DNA of 64,000 nucleotides from Caprimulgus europaeus (Eukaryota; Chordata; Aves; Caprimulgiformes; Caprimulgidae): assembly GCA_907165065.1 (NCBI GenBank), contig OU015528.1, positions 69,421,474 through 69,485,473 of the forward strand. The letters run 5' to 3'. The notes under the pieces were generated by a model, which had not been told where the DNA came from, searched no databases, and worked only from the letters and a program-made list of their open reading frames with translations. Positions within the stretch are counted from its first letter, which is position 1. Each line of letters starts with the position of its first letter. Below are positions 51,589-62,671 of the stretch, one piece after another. The translations under genes were made by a program, and so were the position numbers.

Positions 51589-52556
51589 TATTATTTTAGG
51601 ACTCTGTGTGTCTATTTGTGGACAGAAGGGATATTTGATTTTCTATCAGCAATTTGAAAGTTAATTGTTCTTATCAGGCACATCACTATGCAACTCAGAA
51701 GGACTTAAACATTTTGGTTTTTATTGTAGATTTTTCTCCTAGAGTCCAAAATTCTGTGACGTAGCATACAACATAATCTGGGGGTAAACTAAGATCAAAG
51801 TAAGATTTTTGTCTTTGCATTTCTCTGATCTTCAGCAGCCTTGAGGAAGCTCTAAACTGGGTCGGATATCAACATGCTGTGGTCATGGCTAAGTCACATC
51901 CTATCTCTTCCTGATGATGATTGAGGGAGCTTAGACTTACAGTTAAATGAGTCTCGAAATATAAATCTAAGTCCTGAAAAGCCACTCAGTTTGCAGATGC
52001 TGTGGCACCTCTCCTGCACTACTTTCAGTGCTGATGCACTTAATATATTGCATTTTACTTATGCTGGAGTAGGTTTCTTCTGCATCAGTAGGCTCTTTTA
52101 AAGCTTATTCTATATTTATATTCCTGGCTTTTTTTTTTTTTTTCTGTATGCATGACGTAAAATAACTGTAGATGTAGGTCATCAATTGGGATATTATATT
52201 TCATTTTCTACCAGAATATTTGACCTTGATTTCTGATTGTATCTCCACTGCTTTTACAAGAAATACAAGGGGAGCCTTCCATTGGCCAAAACCCCCTGTG
52301 GATCTACTTATTTTTTCATTTACATAAAGGTAAAACATAGACTAATTATAATTGAAAACAGCATAAACAAAATATATGGATTTTCCTACATGCAAAAGGT
52401 TTTATTTATTTGTTTTTAATATATTTGTGGTTTTTGTTTTGTTTTGTTTTGAATCATAGACTGCCTTGCTTTGAAACACAAACACTTCTTCTAGTGCTTG
52501 GGTTTTGTTGGCCTTTTATCTTGTTTTAATTAGCTCACTTGGGAGGTAATGTAACA
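51589..52556. other. Unique AT-rich intron, no gene seen
   Basis: Contains a pure T run at 52130-52143 and a gttttgttttgttttg stretch near 52434-52450. Nothing else recognised. Confidence 0.5.
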
Positions 52557-52830
52557 CTACTGCAGAAAAAGCTGTATCAGTAGCTGAATCCTTCTTTTCA
52601 ATTTACCATACAAATCCAGGTCGTCTTCCCACAGTTGTACTGCATTGTTCCACACTTGGCACAATCTTCTTCTCTCAATGTCCTTCATTATTTTAAGGTA
52701 ATCTTGATAGGAAACAGCCCATTCCCTTGTTTTCTGCCAGCAGGCAGCAAGATGCACACTTTTGTTCCCCTGTCTGGAGTCCACCATTGCAGCCACGACC
52801 AGGGCTGCATGCAGTACTGCAAAGTCCTAC
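52557..52830 (-). other. Unidentified coding-like block
   Basis: On the minus strand an open frame of 79 codons from a Met at 52796 extends upstream without a stop by at least several codons (VVAAMVDSRQG). It contains HLAACWQKTREWAVSYQDYL, KIMKDIERRRLCQVWNNAVQ and LWEDDLDLYGKLKRRIQ before a stop at 52557. The residue mix (five Trp, balanced charge, varied) looks more protein-like than other short frames here. I do not recognise the family. No convincing acceptor or donor pair flanks it, so it could be a retrocopy, a piece of an unknown mobile element, or chance. Confidence 0.3.
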
Positions 52831-53084
52831 AATACCTTGCTACTGCTATTTCAACAAAACCCACAACACCTCCAAGGCCATAAAAAGGATTTTTTTTTTT
52901 AAACATATTGCTGCAAAGCAATTTCTGCTGGAAGAATACAAATACAGAAACTACAATCCACTCCTTGCCAGTACAGAGAAGCCTTATCCTGGTTTTATGG
53001 AACATTGTGCAAACAAGGGAAGGCTTTAATAAGGGTCAGTTTTGCTCCCACAGAACTCCTCACTACAGGTGTGTCAGGGAAGCA

Positions 53085-53625
53085 GAAGCCCCTCAGAGAT
53101 ACAGAGAAACGTTTCCTGGGTACACAGGGCAGAATCGGGAAGGCTAAAGAACAGCTGGAGCTGAAATTGCTAAAGGACATCAAGGGCAATAGGAAGGTTT
53201 CTGCAGCCACAGCAGCTGCAACCAGGCCTGCTACCCAGTGTGCTAGGTGACCAAGTGATGGAAAGCATGGAAAAGGCTACCTCAGTGAAGGACTCAATGT
53301 CTTTACTCCCTCAGCCTTTACGGTCAGGGTCTACTGCTCACTCCTAGGCTTTTCAGATCTTTGCATAGTAGCAAAGACTGGCAGAGGCAGGTACTACCCA
53401 TGGTACAGAAGGATCAGAATAGGTACTAATTATGTCAGCTGAACATATGCAAGTCCATAGGATGGATAGGATGCATCTGAAAGTGCTAGGAAGCTGGCTT
53501 GATGTTATTTTGGGACCATGCTCTATGGTGTTTGAAACGCTGTGGTGATTAAGGGAGGAAAGTCTAGAGAAGGCAATTCTTAAAACTATCTTCCAAAAAG
53601 GCAAGAAGGATTCAGGGAACTTAGT
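53085..53625 (+). mobile_element. CR1 LINE internal fragment, decayed
   Basis: Sense relic of ORF2 between endonuclease and reverse transcriptase: IGKAKEQLELKLLKDIKGNR (53133-53192) matches the VRKAKAQLELxLARDxKGNK block. AEHMQVHRMDRMHLKVLGSW and MVFETLW match the KSMGPDEMHPRVLREL and FEKSWQSGE blocks, and then ILKTIFQKGKKDSGNL matches NIxPIFKKGRKDDPGNY. Several stops. The element ends abruptly at the (AAAAT)n array, without a normal 3' end. Confidence 0.8.
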
Positions 53626-53757
53626 CAGAAAAAAATAAAATAAAATTAAAATAAAATAAAATAAAATAAAATAAAATAAAATAAAATAAAATAAAATAAA
53701 ATAAAATAAAATAAAATAAAATAAAATAAAATAAAATAAAATAAAATAAAATAAAAA
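53626..53757. repeat. (AAAAT)n microsatellite
   Basis: About 25 pentanucleotide copies, nearly pure, following directly on the CR1 fragment. The minus strand reads (ATTTT)n, giving a long Phe/Ile/Leu/Tyr open frame that is an artefact. Confidence 0.97.
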
Positions 53758-56700
53758 ATTGAAGCTTCAGTATACCTTGTCTCTAGAAAATAAAACTGCT
53801 TCAATATTTTTTGAAAATTCTGAGGTTGACAAAATGGAAAGACTTGTACATGGGGGTTTCCTCCATGTGTTTTAGGAAGAATCTCCCAAACACTTGTTGG
53901 ACTGCATTTTATGGTATTTAGCAGAATACTACTTGCAACAGGAATATGATAATTTCTCATCTGAAGCCAAATAATGGGAAATATCACAAATACTAATGTG
54001 TTGCATCCAAGCAGATATAAAATCCAGAGAAACTTCACAAAGACATAATAACACGATAATTGCATGTAAACTGGATATTATATAACAAACATTGTGTCTT
54101 TCCAGTAATGTTTTAAAAAATTGAAATCTCTGTAACTGAGCAATGTAGCTAAACATTTCTCCAGAGCAATGACACATCATTATGATTCACAGTTTGTTAA
54201 ATTCTTCAACATCTTCTGTAATAACTACAGACAAATACATCTTATCAGTGTGATAGCCTGATAGCTCAGGCTGTACAGAGTTTGACGGTGTTTTTCTAAT
54301 ACAGTTTGCATTTAAACTAAAACACTCCAATACACACTGCAGTCAAAGTTCAGTTAGAAACATACCTGAAATGAGCACATTAACTAGTTGTGATCTATTT
54401 TATAAAAACACCCCACAGTCAAAAGCTAATGTGTCACATTGACAGCATTAATAAATACTAAACTGAAGTAGACAATACTATACTACAGCCTTTAATTAAT
54501 CCCTCTACTAGTGCAGGAATATTTCTACTAATAAATACCTTTAAACTTCCTAAGAGATGAAACTTGTATCTCCACCTCTGGAGGTTATTCTAACATTTAA
54601 ATCACATCAGTATGAGAAAATTTGTGTCCAATATTAAATCCAAATGTTCATCTTTTCCAGATACTTCTCATTAGCCCTGGTTACTTATTTGCCTAACTTT
54701 GAATTATCTTTTTTCATCCATTTTAAATTCTCTGAGCTTCTCAATCATTACTCAACAAAGCTCTACCTGATGAATTCTCTAAGTTTATTCCCTACAGCTC
54801 TCCTGGTAATTTGCATTACTTTTATCTGGACACTTCAGTTTGTTAATACCTTTCTGGTAGTGACTGCACAGAATTATAAAGAATAAGGCAAGTCTTGGGC
54901 TGAACTGACACATGGTCAACCCAGTTCAGAAAAAAAGCATAAAGGCAAAGTTCGCTTCTTGATTTCTCTGCATCTGAGATTCTTTTTGGTGCTGATCTAG
55001 TTTTGATATAAAATAAAGTACATTGACAATTGTTTCAGTGAGCCTGTTTGAGCAAAAAGGGTTTGGAGCAGAGAGACCTATATAATATGTGCTCTATGGC
55101 ACCTGGTCCTGCTCTACATCCTAGGAACAAAAATAAACAAAGAGAAGTGTTGTGTGCCTTTGGAACAGACATCCATCTGATTTCCTAAGGAAATAGTGTA
55201 ACTTAAAGAAGCCCTGAGCTGACAATAAGTTGCTGCTTGTGGTAGCCACAGAATCTCCACAGAACACAAATTAGAGGAATTGAATGACCATGCACTCTTC
55301 TGCTGAGCTATGTAGCACTAGCCAGAAGAATTATGGGTCCTACCAAGCCCTGTGTGACAGTGGCTAGTGTCTGACCTAGTGCCTGACTGGCTGACAGAAG
55401 CACTGCACATTGACTCAGTGAGAGCACCAGCCAGCACCCTTGGATGGTCAGAAACACTGCTCTGGCCACCTACCACCTGCTACTTAGGCCGCAGAGCTGT
55501 CTGGCAGGCCAGGCAGGGAGTTCAGTCTAGCAGCTAACTGCATCACAGCACTTTATTTTATAAGAAAAAAAATCATTAATTCTTTGCATTTCATATTTAA
55601 TGATGAGATTCAACTCCCTCCTCTGCTCCAAGAGTAAGAGAGGAAACACAACAAAGCCTATAAAATTTTACTAATATAGAACAGGTACAAGAACTCAATC
55701 AGATCATTAAGTCACTGACTGTATTTAAGATTACTTCTCCTATTTTTTTACCTAAACATTGATATAAACATCCATATTTACATGTTCTGTGAATATGATG
55801 GGAAGAAGTGGACATCATATTAATATGGCATCTACTACTTTGAGAGGCACCTTCAACACTAATGTGACCTTCACTATAAAGTATTAATTCATCTATGCCC
55901 TTGAAAACACCTTCTGCTGTTAAAAGACATACCTTTTGAAGGACTACTTCTGTTTTTATCTATATACATCTATCCTCATTATTCCTTTGCTTTCAATTTT
56001 AAATCAGAATATTTAATTAACTCTGCTTAGGTCTTAGGAGGGTAGCATTTTATTATCTTTATTTTGATATATTTCCTTTATATCCCTCTGCTCTAGACTG
56101 CTCAGGATGTCCTGCTTATAAGGGAATACTGCATACAGTAAGTAGGTGGATTTTTTTATTCTTTGCAATTTTTTATATGGAAGAATCGAATCAAACCTAC
56201 TGGAATAAAACACCACCTCTTTATAAAGCCATTGTAGCCACAATGCAGTAATTAAAAACTCCATTGCTTAGGTGGAACAGTCCTTAAGTCACATTTTAAA
56301 TTTACAGAAAGTAAAATGAAATGTTAATTGAAAATGCATTAGCTGAACAGAAGGGTTTAGATCATTTAGAAGCTTTTAGGCTAAATTTGGCTTGAGAGAT
56401 GGAATGAAAACCTATGTAAAACTTATTGTCTTCTTGAGTATGAGTACTTTCTCCAGGTGAATGGAATCAGAGCACCTCCTGGTGTGGCTGACGTGCCAAC
56501 AGTCACAGGCAAGACGTCAACTTCAACCCACATTCACCATAATGGTGACTCAACTGAAAACATGTAAGCTGACCCCTTAAAACTGTTCCTAAAACAACTG
56601 TAAGTTTTGTGTCCTCAAATAAACAAATAATACAGGACACTAAGGTTTCACTGATGGGATGTATCCAACCTTTTTTTAAAAGACTTAATAATTACAGAGT

Positions 56701-56772
56701 TGTGTAATACTAAGAAAATTCCAGCTAACATACAGCCTTCTGTCAAGTAATACTCCATCAGTTAAAAAAATA
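53758..56772. other. Unique AT-rich intron, no gene seen
   Basis: No recognised repeat or coding sequence in about 3 kb. Confidence 0.55.
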
Positions 56773-56850
56773 TGGGTGAAATTCTGTCTCCATTTAAGCC
56801 AGCTGGAATTTTACCATGACCTTCAGTGAGGCTGAGGAAAGCCCATGATC
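56773..56850. repeat. Ancient amniote repeat fragment (gtgaaat...ccattgaagtcaatgg type)
   Basis: gggtgaaattctgtctccat, taagccagctggaatttta and ccttcagtgaggc follow the widespread old sauropsid motif gtgaaatcctggccccattg with the following gaagtcaatgggag palindrome-like core. Short and diverged. Confidence 0.45.
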
Positions 56851-59320
56851 ACGTAAGTAGTTAAAATAGCTTCAGTGAGCTTTGAATTTTAACCAGTGAA
56901 TGAATTTGAGATAATTCAAAAAATTAAAAAAAATATAAAAAGTGGATTTTTGACAAAATTAATGGCACAATAACCAAAATGATTGCTTTTCATTGGTTAA
57001 ATTAAGGATTATTCTTATATTAATAGTAAATAAGATGTCTTTTTTAAAACAACTATAATGGAGCTCTTCTGATGCAACCAAAAATTTGATAGAAAAAACC
57101 CCACTTCTAGTTAGCACATTATTCATAGGTATACTGGTTGAATTAACTTATTTTTATAATTTTGACACACCTTAACAGTTATAAACAAGTTTTTCTATGT
57201 CTGCACTTCTTATAGAGTTCCACACCGCTAAATTCCCTCTTGCTTTTGTGTATTTGAAATGCATTTATGTCCTTATGGATTATCAACAAACACATTTCTT
57301 TTTCTTACAGTATTTATACACTAAACAATCATTATTTCTGGTAATGCTACTGCATATGTTACTTTTGAAAGGCAATTCTACCCACAGCATGCATTACTTT
57401 TACACTCTTACATTATTAAGACTTCACATACCTCACAATGATGTCTTATCATAACTTTCAGTCATGTGCCTTAACATATCTGGCTTTTGGAAATAATACT
57501 GAAGCTGTTACGTTTATCTTTATGAGCAGTGGCATTCTTAATCAATATACATTTCAGGTACATTTTCAATCTACTGATACGCTGCACTGGCTAAGAAATT
57601 TTGCTGATCTAATAACGAGATGGGAACATCATTTGAAGGCAGTGATCCATGATGTCTCCATACAAGTTTTGAGATATCAGAGAGATGACAGTATACTGAG
57701 CCAAGCCTCCTATTGGAGATGCTGTAAAAGACAGCACACACATATACACACAGTTTGTCTGTTCATCGAGCTCTGCTATTCTGCAGTTTATAGATTTGTA
57801 TATATTGTGCCAATTCAAAGATCATCTATGAACTTCATTCCAGAAACTGGAAAAGGAATGTGGGTTATTTTGCTGGGGCATGTCCCCCTGTGCTACATGA
57901 GTCTGCATAACAGAGGTAGGTGGCTTTCACTCTGCACAGGAACACTTCCTCCTCTGATACAGAACTATGATTATTTTACCTTACCCCAATATCTGTGTTG
58001 GAAACAAGTTTTACCTCCAATGAAGTTACTCTGGGACAAATCACAATTCCTTTAATCAGTAGGGTAAATTGGAATTGTGCTAAAAAGAAACAAAGTTAAA
58101 CCTTTACGATTTGGCTGTGCTATTATACAAAGACCTCCAAATAAATGAGTTTGGTGCACTTCAGGCAAACACTCCCTGCCCCAAAGAGCAATGTGTTGGA
58201 GGAATTCACTGAAATTTCATGACAAATTCAGAACTCAATGACAATCTCACTGACATTACTGTGACTTGGACTGTTAATCTGAGTGAGAGTGGAAGTGAGC
58301 CTTGTATTCTTCTTCCTCTTGTTCTGCATAGAATAGTGTCACCCAGATGTATCATTATGTATGTTCAAAATAATTAATATCTGTACAGATGGCTTAGTCC
58401 TTCCAGCAGTTGCGCAATAAGGCATAAATAGAAAAGGTCAAAATAGAATAATGGATTTGGTCCCACTCAAACTAAGTATTTTCATATTTGCAAAAATGGT
58501 AAAAAAAGAGGTTTGTAGAGTTTTTATTATGAACATATTGTTGCTTTTCTACAGCACCTTGGAATACTACAGTCATTCACAGTTGTCACAAAAGTGGTAA
58601 AGAAAAACGTATTCAAAGCCTAAGTAGTAAGGAGATCACAGAGCATCCTATTTTTAATCCTGAGCCTTTTATAACTTAAAAATCTATTTTAAAACTCAAA
58701 ATAAATTTGTGTGTTTAAAAAAAAGAACTATAGAACTATGCTCTTCTAAGGATATATACTGGTTTCACCTTTAGATTATATCCTGTCCAGGTTGGAGTCA
58801 CAACTATTATTTACTTGCATGAGGACAAAACGTTTCTCATTGTTTTCACTGGTTTTCTCACTACTATGAGAAAATATCCCCCCTCCAAACAATACTGAAT
58901 ACTATAATGAACAATACAAAGCCTCAGTGTCAAGTAAGTCTCCACTTGGCCTCCTCCTCCTCTGGTTCACCTAGATGTTTCTAATGCTCTTTGGAATTCA
59001 TACAGTAGAAAGTAAATTAACTGAATCAACCCTTCTAGTCAAGAAGTGTTGGAAAACAACACACATACACAGAGTCTGTCTTTTTATCTCAAATAAATGA
59101 GAAATCTCTTCTTTAAAAAAACTTTCTGGTAGGGACAAACTGGTACACAGTGGCCATGGTTAGACAATCAGCATAGACCAACTCAGCTAAACTACAGAAA
59201 CTTAACTAAATACAGAATGATTTTTCCAAGAGAAAAAAAAAAAGAAAAGAAATTTACAAACTAATCTGTGATCACTGAGAATCTTTAAAAATAAGGTTGA
59301 TTTGCTTCAGAGCCTGATAA
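56851..59320. other. Unique AT-rich intron; contains the longest open frame of the window
   Basis: The plus-strand frame 57438-58055 (205 codons) is the longest in the window, but its peptide has no recognisable domain or repeat and no obvious compositional bias. It lies antisense to MAGI2 with no nearby promoter-like sequence. I judge it a chance frame. Confidence 0.5.
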
Positions 59321-59325
59321 CCCGT

Positions 59326-60479
59326 TGTATTGGGTTTGCGTGGCAAGGTTTTTGGTAGCAGTGGGGGAGGGGACATGGGGTGGCTTCTGTGAGAGAAGCT
59401 GCTAGAAGCTTCCCCCATGTCCGACCTGACACAGCCAATGCCAGCCGGCTACAAGAAGGGACCCGCCGCTGGCCAAGGCCGAGCCAATCAGTAACGCCTC
59501 TGTGATAACATAATTAAGAAAAAAAAAAGGAAGGGAGAAAAAAAAGCTGCACACTTTGCAGCGGGAGAGAGGAGTGAGAAGATGTAAGAGAAAATAACTT
59601 CGCAGACACCAAGGTCAGTGAAGAAGGAGGGGGAGGATGGGCTCCGGCGCCGGAGCAGAGATTCCCCCCCCGCAACCTGTGGTGAAGACCATGGTGAAGC
59701 AGGCTGTCCCCCTGCAGCCCATGGAGGTCCATGGTGGTGCAGATGACCACCTGTAGCCCGTGGAGGACCCCACGCCGGAGCAGGTGGATGCCGAAGGAGG
59801 CTGTGACCCCGCGGGAAGCCCGCGCTGGAGCAGGTTCCTGTCAGGACCTGTAGCCCGTGGAGAGAGGAGCCCACGCCGGAGCAGGTTTGCTGGCAGGACT
59901 TGTGACCCCGTGGGGGACCCGCGCTGGAGCAGTCCCTTCCTGAAGGACTGCACCCCATGGAATGGACCCAGACTGGAGCAGCTCGTGAAGAGCTGTCAGT
60001 CATGGGAAGGACTCACGTTGGAGCAGTTGGTGGAGGACTGTCTCCCGTGAGAGGGACCCCACGCTGGTGCGGGGGAAGGAGACCTCCCCCTGAGGAGGAA
60101 GCAGCGGCAGAAACACCGTGTGATGAACTGACCCTAACCCCATTCCCTGTCCCCCTGTGCTGCTGGGGGGAGGAGGTGGAAAATCGGGAAAGGGATTAAG
60201 CCCGGGAAGAAGGGAGGGATGGGGGAGGTGTTTTAAGATTTGGTTTTACTTCTCATTCTCCTCTGATTTTGATTTGTAATAAAGTAAATTTGGTTTTTTT
60301 TTTCCCCCAAGTCGAGTCTGTTTTGCCCGTGCCAGTAATTGGTGAGTGATCTCTCTCCGTCCTTATCTCCACCCACGAGCTCTTCGTTATAATTTTCTCC
60401 CCCTGCCCATTTGAGGAGGGGGAGTGATAGAGTGGGCTTTGGTGGGCATCTGGCCTCTAGCCAGGGTCAACCCACCACA
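59326..60479 (+). mobile_element. Solo LTR of an avian ERVL-type endogenous retrovirus
   Basis: 1154 bp, starting TGTATTGGGTTTGCGTGG and ending GGGTCAACCCACCACA, flanked by a perfect 5-bp direct repeat CCCGT (59321-59325 and 60480-60484). Parts in plus-strand order: CCAAT-box-like gagccaatca (59481), a TATA-like taattaag (59511-59518), a GC-rich R-like body with degenerate repeats (about 59700-60070), a poly(A) signal AATAAA at 60278-60283, and a U5-like end. I recognise this as a common bird LTR; the 5-bp duplication fits class III (ERVL). No internal genes. It looks whole as an LTR and fairly young. The frames on both strands here (such as 59488-60003) are LTR read-through, not genes. Confidence 0.93.
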
Positions 60480-60484
60480 CCCGT

Positions 60485-62551
60485 GTTCATAAGGACAGAA
60501 AATTCATCTCCCAGAACATGCATGCTCACATAAGTGGCTTGATCTATGGAAGGATTAAAAAATCATCTTCTCTTGGTGGGGGGAATTGAAAAATTCTTTG
60601 CTCTGGTTGGTGTAATTGTCACCAGTAAATTTAATGTGCTCAGGAAAATGTGACGGAATGATAAACAAAAAATCCTTCTCTGAGGAAGATACTACAGTCA
60701 GGAGGAATTAATCAGGAAAAAGGGAGTGTAACTTTGTAAGGCCATGTCCAAACCCAGGTATATTTTGTAACGTCTTCCCTGTTATTTGCCATAACAGATA
60801 ACATATTATCTATTATTTGTCAGAATGCACATCTAGGGATTGGGAAATCTGGGAATCAAAGACAGAATTTATGCAGAAATTGATCTGTAGAATTTATTTT
60901 GTATTGTGTTTACTTTCTGACTTCTTGGCTTCAGTGAACATGTCATCTATGATCAGCGAATGACACGACAGACATTGCATAGTCACAACTTTGGACCTCT
61001 CTTCAGATAGATCTCAGCTGGTTAAAGGAGTTATGCAAACTTCCCCAACCAGTATTTCACCTTGCTGTCCACTCAGCTCTGGTAGCTTCTATTAAAAGGC
61101 ACCTCTCAGTATCCCCTAAGGGCCAGAAAAGCACTATGAATTAATTCAACCTAGCAGTTCAATCTCTACAAACTTGCTACAAACTAATGAAATTACATGG
61201 TCAAGCAATGACAAACTTGTGCTATGCTTAAGCTCCTTTAATGTTAGTTTCAAACACCTAGAGAAAGGCTTGTTATTTAATCAATCGCTAATAAATGTAA
61301 AACTGTGATGTATCAATGCTTAGGTAACACCATTAGGTGTCAGGCAGTGGGGAAAAAGTCAAGAAAATATTATATATTTTCCTTTATTTGACCTTTTTTA
61401 ATGTAATCTTTGTTACAAGTTCTGTATCGATATAACTCTTTATGAAAATTTATTTACTTCCCAATGGGTACTTTGTACTGATTAAATGAGAAAGGATTAC
61501 CTTCTTTCCTGCTATTTATAGCATAGCTAATGATTTTCTTTGGGGTGAATAGCTTCTTATTTATCTTCAGATGCTTTACCTGACAGGGACAAAGTCAGGA
61601 CAAAACCGTCTTGATTGCATCTTTTGCTACAAGGTAAAATATGGGGCTGTTTCCTGTAAACGGTTCTACTCACCCAGGTGTTCTCATATGTATGGGTCAT
61701 ATTTTTCATATAAAGGGTGTTCCCTGTAATTTTGAAGATTACAGTAAAAAGACCTATCCATTACTCAGTTATCTTAAATACTAGTGTATTTCTAAGAAGC
61801 ATCTGGTTTAAAACAGTATAGCATTATTCTGGTTTTATTAATACACCCTGCTATGTAACTGCCCTCCCATTTATAGTAGTTTCACTTTCAGGATACCTGT
61901 GTTTTGGAAAAGGTTTAAAATCAGATGAATCATCAGTTCTCCTGGGAAGCACTGTTCAGCAATAAGCTGCTGGCTTTTTGCCCCATACACAGACATTTTC
62001 TAATACAGTCATTAGGACAGTTCCTATCCCTCTATCATATTACAAAATTAATGAGTTCTTTTCGATAATGTTACAAAGCCCATAAGACATGACATAGCAA
62101 ATCCTTCCCATTTTACTGAAATAGTGAGGTTTCAGCCTCTGATATAGATTGGTATTTGCAGGATCACACACGCAAAGGAAAGGTGTCAGCCTTACAACTG
62201 ATTTCTGTTGTAGATTTTGTTTGTCCTACGTTAGAAAAGCAGTTGTTTGCTGAAATTTTGTGGAAATCTCCTCAATTATTTGGCATAAAGAAGTAGTGTT
62301 TCTTTCCTGTAAGTGCAATCTATTATCCTGTTTCTCTTAACCAATATAACATACTAAAACTACAATGAATCCATTTGCATTTAGCTTTTACATATGCTAA
62401 TATTTTAATGATTGCCACATGGCTCTTCAGAAATTTCTGATAACAGTGGCAATGACACATTTGTAATGGGATGACCCAGTGCAATTCCATCAAATTAGAA
62501 AAAAGCATAAATGGAAACATGAGACAAATTTAGCAGTAAAAGTATCCTTAC
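60485..62551. other. Unique AT-rich intron, no gene seen
   Basis: Holds the 5' splice donor of the large MAGI2 intron at its right edge. No repeat recognised. Confidence 0.55.
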
Positions 62552-62671
62552 CTTCATATGTTCCACTTTCTAAGAGAGCACCACTTTTCTCCAATTCCAT
62601 AAAATCTTCAACAGTGATGAAAATATAGTCCACACCAGGGACTTCCCCCTCCTTATGTGGCCTTGTGGTGC
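62552..62671 (-). CDS. MAGI2: MAGI2 internal exon: C-terminal part of the guanylate-kinase-like domain
   Basis: This 120-bp exon on the minus strand follows a ttaatag acceptor (AG at 62673-62672) and ends before a good GTAAGG donor (62551-62550). It carries two bases of a split Cys codon, 39 whole codons and one base of a split Asp codon. The peptide starts [17 protein letters not shown] and ends ALLESGTYE, the classic guanylate-kinase signature (TTRPxxxGExxGxDYxF), which in MAGUK proteins is a protein-binding fold without kinase activity. It joins in phase to the exon at 8798-9013, giving the SGTYE-DNYYGTP continuity expected for MAGI2. It corresponds to about residues 140-180 of the human protein. 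Missing neighbours: the N-terminal PDZ exons must lie beyond position 64000 and the WW/PDZ exons before position 1. Near-identity to the remembered mammalian sequence implies strong purifying selection. Confidence 0.96.

Larger units (their letters stand above)
9014..62551 (-). other. MAGI2: MAGI2 intron, complete (53,538 bp)
   Basis: The intron runs on the minus strand from a GTAAGG donor at 62551 to an AG acceptor at 9014, splitting an Asp codon after its first base. It holds nearly all the repeats listed here. CR1 copies on the plus strand (antisense to the gene) outnumber those on the minus strand, and both solo LTRs are also antisense to MAGI2, as expected if sense insertions are selected against. 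I saw no additional exon with good splice sites and recognisable coding sequence. Confidence 0.9.

Noticed and set aside
53646-54065. 139-codon minus-strand frame ending in repeated FILFY
   Set aside because: The repetitive part is the (AAAAT)n microsatellite read backwards; the rest shows no family resemblance.
59488-60003. 171-codon minus-strand frame rich in Ser, Pro and Gly, with overlapping frames on both strands
   Set aside because: It lies wholly inside the GC-rich body of the solo LTR and reflects its internal repeats, not a gene.
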